Assembly: GCA_015057165.1 (NCBI GenBank)
Contig: SVEY01000013.1
Span: forward strand, 18,880-82,879
DNA length: 64,000 nucleotides
Direction: 5' to 3'
Origin: Lachnospiraceae bacterium
GTDB lineage: Bacteria > Bacillota > Clostridia > Lachnospirales > Lachnospiraceae
Below the pieces are notes generated by a model that had not been told where the DNA came from, ran no database searches, and saw only the letters and a list, made by a program, of their open reading frames with translations. A program made the translations under genes and the position numbers. Of this stretch, positions 58,378-64,000 are shown piece by piece. The number at the start of each line of letters is the position of its first letter. The first letter of the stretch is position 1.

Positions 58378-60008
58378 TATTTATCCTCCTTATCTCTTAC
58401 TGTTGACACGACTTCTATAACCTCGATTCTGTCTTTCTCTTCATTGGTTGTTGTATCTTGCGGAATCTCTTCATTGACCTTTTCTACTTCCTTAAGTCTT
58501 GCAGATTCCTTAATCAATGCATCTACATTGCTATCAAAGTCAGAGCCGTTAATTCTAAGCGCCGAATCAGCGTAGGTGCTGAATCCGTTCTGGCATGCTT
58601 GAATCTCAGCAGAAATCTCTTTAGTTGGATCTAACTGACCTTGTGAAGGGCCAATCCATTGAGTTCCAAGCCAAGCCTCTCTCTTTGCCCTGTCATTAAA
58701 AAAGCCCGGAGCGTTAATACGTCCGAGCGCTATAGCTTCTGATAGCCATATTTCATATATTGGATCACAGAAATCATTGACGAACCATGTTCGATACATT
58801 TTAAATGACTTCCACGCTTCTAGTAATGCCCCTCGGCTTGCCGAGTAGCTTGTGCTGAACTCTTTCAGCAATATGTCTCTTGGGATTTCAAGTGCGGCGC
58901 CTATCTGGGATGCGACAGCCTTAACAAATCCCTCAAAGTTGGAATTTGGTCGAGTTGCTATCGGAAATTCTATGCTCTCTCCCGGGTTCATTACATTGAT
59001 TTCTCCTGCGCCAAGATGATAATCATTCGGATCATATCTATCTTCGCTTTCGTCCTCTCCGAATGGTCCTGTTTCATTGAATGGCATCTCGGAAGGATCT
59101 TCCGTTGTTTTAACGAATCCTGTGTGCATAGCTTCTATAACGGCCGCCATGACCTCAGCATTTGAATACCGAGATATCTGGAGCACCGACTCAACAACCG
59201 GAGCCAAATAAGAAACGCCCCTATATTGATCAGGGCGTTCAGTATTAACAATATGAATAACATTAGGAAGTCCTGTCTTTTTGCCGTAGGCTTCAACTCT
59301 AACCCACTCCGTCGGAATCACATTAGACTCAAATGGATGAGAATTTCTGAACCAATAAGCTACGGGCTTTCCTGTTTCATCTATTTCCACTCCGTCATAT
59401 ATGGTGTTCCCGTTATCAGGGTTCTTTCCGGTTGTAGATGCAAGATAGCCTGCGGTCTCTGTTGCACATCTATCAGCCTCTATAGACTTAATTCTCAAAC
59501 TGTATGGATTAAGGAATGTCCTTTTACTATGTTCGATAAGCGCGAACACATCTCCACTCGTTAGCCAACTCATGAATAGCATCTGTTGTATCTCATAGAA
59601 ATTATTCATTCCTGTAGCATCGCAAGCGTCTTTGCGATTTGCCCAGATGCCAAATTCACGCTTAACTGTCCTAGTCCATTTAGCCGCTTCTTCTGTTGTG
59701 AGTCCAAGCGCCTCAGCGTCCGGTCTTGGATTGACCTTAAGACCAAGTCCAATTGTATTTGTACGATTAGTCTTAATCGCACTTGTCGCAATCGGTGAGC
59801 CCATGTACATGAGCCGTCCACGCTGACGCAATGTCATATTATTATTGTCTATGTCTTCGACCGGTGAAGTTGATATTGCTTTGAAACCTCTTAAGGCTCT
59901 CTTATACGTTGAAGCTCCGGCCCATCCATAACCTTTATTGTTTGCCATGCTATTACCAATCTCTCGGAACTGCTCCGACAGCCTTTCTTGGTTTTCTTCC
60001 TGACTCAA
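58377..60008 (-). CDS. Portal protein, lambda gpB family
   Basis: A 543-residue portal subunit through which DNA enters the head. It contains RGRLMYMGSPIATSAIKTNR, WLTSGDVFALIEH, PDQYRGVSYLAPVVESVLQI and GAALEIPRDILLKEFSTSYS, the lambda portal pattern. The C-terminus is charged and variable. It overlaps the gpW-position gene by about 56 bases. Confidence 0.93.
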   Translation of the reverse strand: MSQEENQERLSEQFREIGNSMANNKGYGWAGASTYKRALRGFKAISTSPVEDIDNNNMTLRQRGRLMYMGSPIATSAIKTNRTNTIGLGLKVNPRPDAEALGLTTEEAAKWTRTVKREFGIWANRKDACDATGMNNFYEIQQMLFMSWLTSGDVFALIEHSKRTFLNPYSLRIKSIEADRCATETAGYLASTTGKNPDNGNTIYDGVEIDETGKPVAYWFRNSHPFESNVIPTEWVRVEAYGKKTGLPNVIHIVNTERPDQYRGVSYLAPVVESVLQISRYSNAEVMAAVIEAMHTGFVKTTEDPSEMPFNETGPFGEDESEDRYDPNDYHLGAGEINVMNPGESIEFPIATRPNSNFEGFVKAVASQIGAALEIPRDILLKEFSTSYSASRGALLEAWKSFKMYRTWFVNDFCDPIYEIWLSEAIALGRINAPGFFNDRAKREAWLGTQWIGPSQGQLDPTKEISAEIQACQNGFSTYADSALRINGSDFDSNVDALIKESARLKEVEKVNEEIPQDTTTNEEKDRIEVIEVVSTVRDKEDK

Positions 60009-60258
60009 TACGATTCTTCTTTTGCATCAGCTCATCCCACCACTTCTTAGCTTCCTCAAAAGACATTGTTTGTCTTGAAACGGATCTAGTTCCAAGCGAA
60101 TATGATGAAACGGATCCTGAGCCTTGCGAGAACTCCGACAATGTAACCACTAATCCATCAAGGTCATTGACAATTCTCTTGTATTCGAAATTCCTGGTAT
60201 ATATTCTCGATACATACTCTATGCCGTTCTCAGTGGTAGCATCATAAGAAATCGTCAT
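59953..60258 (-). CDS. Small protein in the gpW position
   Basis: A 101-residue protein with a helical C-terminal half (SFEEAKKWWDELMQKKNRIE) and basic ending. In lambda the gene between terminase and portal is gpW, a head-tail joining protein; this gene has that position and similar helical character. Sequence identity with W is not shown. It overlaps both neighbours by 17 and 56 bases. Confidence 0.65.
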   Translation of the reverse strand: MTISYDATTENGIEYVSRIYTRNFEYKRIVNDLDGLVVTLSEFSQGSGSVSSYSLGTRSVSRQTMSFEEAKKWWDELMQKKNRIESGRKPRKAVGAVPRDW

Positions 60259-62134
60259 AGCTCTTCCGTCTCCTTTGCTTTTTCAATTTAGGCTTCTTTT
60301 TATTCTCCGGCTTTGTTTCTAAGCCCTCTAACTTCTGCTTCAAATCATCAAGATTTGGATGAAGCACTTTAAGTGCTGCATTAGCATAATTTCTACAATC
60401 AAGAGCCTCATTTCGTTCGTGGCCCGGTAACTTTTCCCATCTCCAACGGCCATTTTTATATGTCATGCGCTCTGATAAAAGACCGGAATAAAAAAGGCTG
60501 TCATACCCTCTCTCCGGATTACTGGGAAAGTGTGACCGCCTTGCGCCTTCTTTTTCAACTTTAAGACCGGACATAATATGCTCTTTTCCGGCGTCAACTC
60601 CAATCATATAGAGCCACGCTTTGCCAACCGTCCGGCCATGTCTTGTTATATCCACCTTTTTCGGCGGTGCTGTGTAAGGTGTATCAGCTTTATTGGCACC
60701 TTTTATTGCAAAAACTCGCTTATTTATTCTAGCGGCGCATCTCTCATATACATCCTGAGTATAGTGACCGCCGGAATCAACGAATGTTAGTGATATTCTA
60801 AGTCCTTTTCCGTCTGCGAAGTGCCATACGCGATTAAGAATACCGTCGAGCTTCGTCCATGTCTCATCCTCGGAAGGTCTACCCATGATAATGCCCTTTT
60901 CGATGCCCCAATTCTCTTCATGGAATCCGTATCCAACAACTTCGTATTCAAGTCTGTCGTCCTGAGTATCAACACCGCAGGTTAAGCATAGGACTCCGTC
61001 CGGTAATTCTGCTTCATACTCTTCAGCGTGTGATAATATCTCTTCCTCATCAACCGAGGCTCTCTCTTCCCAAAGTTGGCCAAGCAATGTGTTGTATACG
61101 GTCTTTAACTTCTCAGGATCATCTTTGGATTCCAAGAACTCTCTGACGATATCTTTCCAACTTCTCCACGGTGATGTAAACGCATTGATCCAAAAGCTAC
61201 GCCGGCCATTCTTAATGGCATCCGGCGCCTTGGCAATCCACTTCATCGGCTGATGTCTCATTGTATATTCCGAATTGATACATCCACATTCAGGACATGC
61301 ATAATCAACCTTATCTACCCAATATTGAGTAAATCCGCCAACTTTCTTGCTTTTAGGCTCGAAGCGGAGCGAATTAAAATCAATGTAATGATATTCTCCA
61401 CAATCAGGACATTTGACGCACCAATATTCTTGCGTTCCCAACTCAAATGCTGTTGCAATAGGTGAATGTCCTTTAATTGTCGGTGTGCTCACTGCTACCA
61501 TCTTTCTGTTATAAAAGTTAGACGTCCTTGCCTCTAATAATTTCCACGGATCACCTTCGCCACCTGCATCCCTAGACCATCTATCAATCTCATCTCCGAA
61601 TATATATCGTGAAGGAATACTTGAAAGAGATACCGGAGAGTTACTTCCGGCAAATGTAAGCATTCCACCGGGATATATCTTCTTAAGTATTGTGTTCTTT
61701 CCGCTTTTTGCCCTGTCAGTCTCGATTTTATCTTTTAAGACCTTAGTATCTCTCAGCATTGGCATCAGCCTTCTCTTTGAGAAGTCTTCCGCATTGTCGA
61801 GAGACGGCAATACATACATCGCCGAACTCGGATCTTGGTCTATCATATAGGCCAACATATTAAGTAAGCACTCAGTCTTGCCGACCTGAGCGCTTGCAAC
61901 AACCGAAATCGAATATATCCTGTCATCCGTAAATGCATCCATTATCTCTTTAAGGTACGGCGTCCTGGATGTCTTCCATTGCCCTGCTTCCGCAGAATTT
62001 TCAGACGATAGCCTTCTGTATCTATCCGCCCACTCCGAAACTGTAAGATTTTCAGGCGCTTTGAATCCTTGAAATGCGCTATTGACGACTTTAAGAAGAT
62101 TCTTATCTATTCCTCGTGATCCCCTACTAGCCAT
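60242..62134 (-). CDS. Terminase large subunit (GpA family)
   Basis: A 630-residue DNA-packaging motor. The ATPase Walker-A-like loop is VVASAQVGKTECLLN (near residue 80) and the Walker B acidic pair is in YIFGDEIDRW. A zinc-ribbon-like pair (CPDCGEYHY and CPECGCIN) follows. The nuclease region has CGVDTQDDRLEYEVVG and FVDSGGHYTQDVYE. The C-terminus is basic. It overlaps the small-subunit gene by 28 bases. Confidence 0.95.
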   Translation of the reverse strand: MASRGSRGIDKNLLKVVNSAFQGFKAPENLTVSEWADRYRRLSSENSAEAGQWKTSRTPYLKEIMDAFTDDRIYSISVVASAQVGKTECLLNMLAYMIDQDPSSAMYVLPSLDNAEDFSKRRLMPMLRDTKVLKDKIETDRAKSGKNTILKKIYPGGMLTFAGSNSPVSLSSIPSRYIFGDEIDRWSRDAGGEGDPWKLLEARTSNFYNRKMVAVSTPTIKGHSPIATAFELGTQEYWCVKCPDCGEYHYIDFNSLRFEPKSKKVGGFTQYWVDKVDYACPECGCINSEYTMRHQPMKWIAKAPDAIKNGRRSFWINAFTSPWRSWKDIVREFLESKDDPEKLKTVYNTLLGQLWEERASVDEEEILSHAEEYEAELPDGVLCLTCGVDTQDDRLEYEVVGYGFHEENWGIEKGIIMGRPSEDETWTKLDGILNRVWHFADGKGLRISLTFVDSGGHYTQDVYERCAARINKRVFAIKGANKADTPYTAPPKKVDITRHGRTVGKAWLYMIGVDAGKEHIMSGLKVEKEGARRSHFPSNPERGYDSLFYSGLLSERMTYKNGRWRWEKLPGHERNEALDCRNYANAALKVLHPNLDDLKQKLEGLETKPENKKKPKLKKQRRRKSYDDFL

Positions 62135-62670
62135 GTCTCGCGCTCCCTAACAAGTTTCTTGTATTTTTCTGGATTGTACTCGTATTCTGTTAATCCATTA
62201 AGAATATTATTGATAGCATCTCTTATTATTCCTGAAGCCTCCGCCGGAGTCTTGGCATTAGCACAGTCAACGGCACACATTCCCGGAATTGCCAGAAGCT
62301 CGGCTCTTATATTCATGACCATATCCTGCGTTACTGCAAACACATCATCGGAAGAGTGGAGACTGCCTTTAAGCTCATCCCTCTTCATTCCCTCGATGGC
62401 CGCTTTCGCTTCTTTCCAGTCTGCGTCGGCTTTGATCTTGCGCTGTTCGTCCGACATGTTTTGTTCAATCATCTTCGCCTTAGCTTTCCAATACTCAATG
62501 TAAGTATTGACCGTCGGAATCAAATCGTACTTATTCTTCCTGCCGTCCTTCTCGCACACCAAGTAACCTTCGTCGGTCATTTGGCGAACTCGCTCATCTG
62601 ACAGGTTCAAAAATTTGGCCACTATAATAGTAGATACAAAATTAGGTTTTTCAATATCAAGCTCTATCAA
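62107..62670 (-). CDS. Terminase small subunit (Nu1-like)
   Basis: A 187-residue DNA-recognition subunit. Residues 10-45 are a winged-helix DNA-binding domain (NFVSTIIVAKFLNLSDERVR and DEGYLVCEKDG), as in Nu1. The C-terminal half is helical (ADADWKEAKAAIEGMKRDEL) for contact with the large subunit. Lambda-like packaging through a cos site is implied. Confidence 0.85.
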   Translation of the reverse strand: MIELDIEKPNFVSTIIVAKFLNLSDERVRQMTDEGYLVCEKDGRKNKYDLIPTVNTYIEYWKAKAKMIEQNMSDEQRKIKADADWKEAKAAIEGMKRDELKGSLHSSDDVFAVTQDMVMNIRAELLAIPGMCAVDCANAKTPAEASGIIRDAINNILNGLTEYEYNPEKYKKLVRERETWLVGDHEE

Positions 62671-62797
62671 GTCAAACCAACCTCCGAAAATCTTTCACAA
62701 AATCTAGACAGGTTTTGGGCTCGCCAGCACCTCAGCGTTTTAGGGCCTTTTTACAGTACCTTTTCAAATATTTTTCAAAATTTCCAATTGCAAGATA
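62671..62797. other. Intergenic region that may contain cos
   Basis: 127 bases without a gene, between the gpZ-like and small terminase genes. Lambda phages have cos just before Nu1, so this is a candidate packaging site. No cos motif can be identified by eye. Confidence 0.3.
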
Positions 62798-63469
62798 TTA
62801 TTTATTAGAATATCTATCCAAATGATGCTGTAATCTCTTGCCAAGCTCTGTGCTAACCCTCTCACTAATATCTTTTGCTACCTTTTCATTTGTAATCATC
62901 TGTGGTATAGATACCGAGCGTATGCTCCTAACCTTCTGGCTCTTTTGCGACGTTCTTTGAAACGGCATATCAGGAGAGCCATTCATTGAAGCTATGAAAG
63001 GAGTTGACATGTACTTGCCTTTAAGCACTTTCTTTCGCCCTTTATGTACTTCAACTTTAACATTCTGATTTCTATGAGCGTGCATCCATACAAATGGTCT
63101 ATCCGATGATATTCTTTGCCCAGGAATCCGTATTTGTTTCTTGAGCAACTTTATATCTGACTTACGAGGTGTAAATCTAAAATGTGAATAGGACAGCACT
63201 CTTCCTGAGTATTCAATATAAATATCTTCTAATGTAACTCCACCAAGTGTTATATGACCAATACTATGTTTTCCGATAATTGCGTCTTTTACCTCGCCGG
63301 CCTTAATGGTATATTCTTGTGTAACAGCTTTGCTTATCCAACCAGGCCCTCTAGTTTTAAATTCTTTGCAAGTAGAATTAACAGCTTTGGCAACATACTC
63401 TTTTCTTTTGTCTAGCCCAGAAAGAATATCTTCTAATCCTTCAACCTTTATTTCCATTCTTTCAGCCAT
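62798..63469 (-). CDS. Prophage minor tail protein Z-like (GPZ)
   Basis: A 223-residue basic protein. It contains AKAVNSTCKEFKTRGPGWIS, then VTQEYTIKAGEVKDAI, and basic segments, the pattern of the GPZ/lambda Z family that helps join tails to heads. Lambda Z lies between FII and U; here the gene is upstream of the small terminase gene, an unusual placement. The N-terminus (MAERMEIKVEG) is the only start with a downstream match. Confidence 0.65.
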   Translation of the reverse strand: MAERMEIKVEGLEDILSGLDKRKEYVAKAVNSTCKEFKTRGPGWISKAVTQEYTIKAGEVKDAIIGKHSIGHITLGGVTLEDIYIEYSGRVLSYSHFRFTPRKSDIKLLKKQIRIPGQRISSDRPFVWMHAHRNQNVKVEVHKGRKKVLKGKYMSTPFIASMNGSPDMPFQRTSQKSQKVRSIRSVSIPQMITNEKVAKDISERVSTELGKRLQHHLDRYSNK

Positions 63470-63823
63470 AACGCTCTCCTCAGCCTGCTGCCCTCGCTCA
63501 TCATAATGAGCTGCTACACCGGCTTTCTTCTATAGCACCAGTATCATAATGAGCTGCTGCACCGGCATTTCATTTCTTCGCCAATGCTTTTGTGGACTGC
63601 TGCCCTCGGCTCCAATCATCCCGCTCCGGACTTATAAGACATGCACTGCTACTTCTCTTCGGCATCATCGGCTTCACAGCTTCTTCGACCTATCGGTATA
63701 ATGTCATATAACATAAGAGGATAAGCACAAGACTTACCCTCCCATCATTCGCTATCCACTTTTTGATGTATATACTATATCACAGAAGTATGTATGTATA
63801 TGTATGTAAATGTATGTTTTTTA
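63470..63823. other. Repeat-bearing intergenic region with no credible gene
   Basis: The stretch contains paired direct repeats: ATCATAATGAGCTGCTRCACC at about 63500 and 63541, and CTGCTGCCCTCG at about 63486 and 63598. A run of TGTATGTA repeats follows at about 63787-63816. A 32-codon minus frame exists (ATG near 63680) but has no ribosome-binding site. Confidence 0.4.
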
Positions 63824-64000
63824 TTATTTTTTTATCGAATCATAGACTTTTTGTGCTTCTTCTAGTGCTAATCTGTGTAAATCTTGCCTGGTATATTGTT
63901 CAGCGTATCCTATGTTAATAGCAATTTCTCTCCACGAGTAGCGATATTGGAGACCGCCTTCCATATATCTTAAGAATAATATAGTGCGATACTTAGATGT
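63824..64000 (-). CDS. Sigma-like phage late regulator (partial)
   Basis: A minus-strand frame enters from the window edge and ends TAA at 63824 (58 codons visible). The residues KYRTILFLRYMEGG, then YSWREIAINIGYAEQYTRQD and HRLALEEAQKVYDSIKK form a helix-turn-helix of the sigma-70 region 4/DUF1492/ArpU type. Such proteins activate late transcription in Firmicutes phages, and this gene stands immediately before the late operon. The N-terminal part is outside the window. Confidence 0.75.
   Translation of the reverse strand, partial: TSKYRTILFLRYMEGGLQYRYSWREIAINIGYAEQYTRQDLHRLALEEAQKVYDSIKK

Larger units (their letters stand above)
38022..64000. mobile_element. Contractile-tailed prophage with a DGR (left and late part; continues past the window)
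   Basis: All genes from 38.1 kb to the window end run on the minus strand in the standard late order, from terminase to lysis. The head module is lambda-type (GpA terminase, lambda portal, ClpP protease, gpD, gpE). The tail is contractile of P2/Mu type (sheath, tube, E/E', gpX, gpD, V, W, J, I). The integrase, early genes and right att site are not in the window. All structural genes are open, so the late region looks intact. Confidence 0.9.

Noticed and set aside
63582..63680. A 32-codon minus-strand frame starting MMPKRSSSACL.
   Set aside because: No ribosome-binding site, and the repeats run through it and beyond in other frames.
1..64000. CRISPR arrays and rRNA genes.
   Set aside because: No regularly spaced repeat array and no rRNA-like sequence seen on either strand.

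Overview
The window is low-GC Clostridia DNA, most probably from a Lachnospiraceae-type gut or rumen anaerobe. The evidence is the AT-rich base composition, strong AGGAGG ribosome-binding sites, a veg gene behind a consensus sigma-A promoter, and a trimeric electron-bifurcating-type [FeFe]-hydrogenase (HydABC). Genus cannot be settled from the sequence alone. There are no rRNA genes or CRISPR arrays.

Region 1 (1-24.4 kb) is ordinary chromosome. A minus-strand cell-surface cluster holds an HdeD-like membrane protein, a GH2 glycosidase, a DUF2142-type membrane protein, UDP-galactopyranose mutase and a family 2 glycosyltransferase. A plus-strand run follows (trkH, nth, a histidine phosphatase, a second GT2). 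Then come htrA, an LCP-family protein, veg, a chemoreceptor, cardiolipin synthase, hydCBA, an EF-hand-like repeat protein, a CPBP-family membrane protein and a patatin phospholipase.

Region 2 (24.47-32.96 kb) is an integrative mobilizable element inserted in the anticodon loop of a tRNA-Leu(UAG) gene. It carries a replication-initiator-like gene, an oriT-like hairpin cluster, mobC, a MOB relaxase with a second gene embedded out of frame in its 3' end, a divergent cargo block (including a RadC-like JAB protein and an XRE regulator), xis and a Tn916-type tyrosine integrase. Direct repeats AATTCCAC(TTT) near both ends look like integrase arm sites. A third, short copy of the tRNA 3' end at 35.28 kb suggests that 33.0-35.28 kb is the relic of an older tandem insertion. 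That relic holds a PadR regulator, a membrane protein and an internally deleted flavodoxin gene.

Region 3 (35.3-38.0 kb) is chromosome again, with a secreted beta-helix-like protein and an SPFH/band 7 protein.

Region 4 (38.02 kb to the window end) is the left and late part of a contractile-tailed prophage, all on the minus strand. From high to low coordinate it runs: a sigma-like late regulator (partial), gpZ-like protein, small and large terminase, gpW-position protein, lambda-type portal, ClpP-like protease/scaffold, decoration protein, capsid, connectors, tail sheath, tube, an E/E' assembly chaperone pair with a T TTT TTC slippery site, tape measure, gpX, gpD, gpV-like, gp25, gpJ, gpI and tail fibre. 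It combines a lambda-type head module with a P2/Mu-type contractile tail.

The most notable system is a complete diversity-generating retroelement (DGR) inside this tail module. Its parts are a target protein with a C-terminal variable repeat (VR), a template repeat (TR) 245 bp away, and a reverse transcriptase with the DGR-type LGFYISQ motif and YMDD. Ten of the eleven TR/VR differences are at template adenines. After the DGR come XkdX-like, holin and amidase genes, a late-operon terminator, and a small cassette (an XRE regulator and two short proteins) behind two promoters, each with the same palindrome in its spacer.
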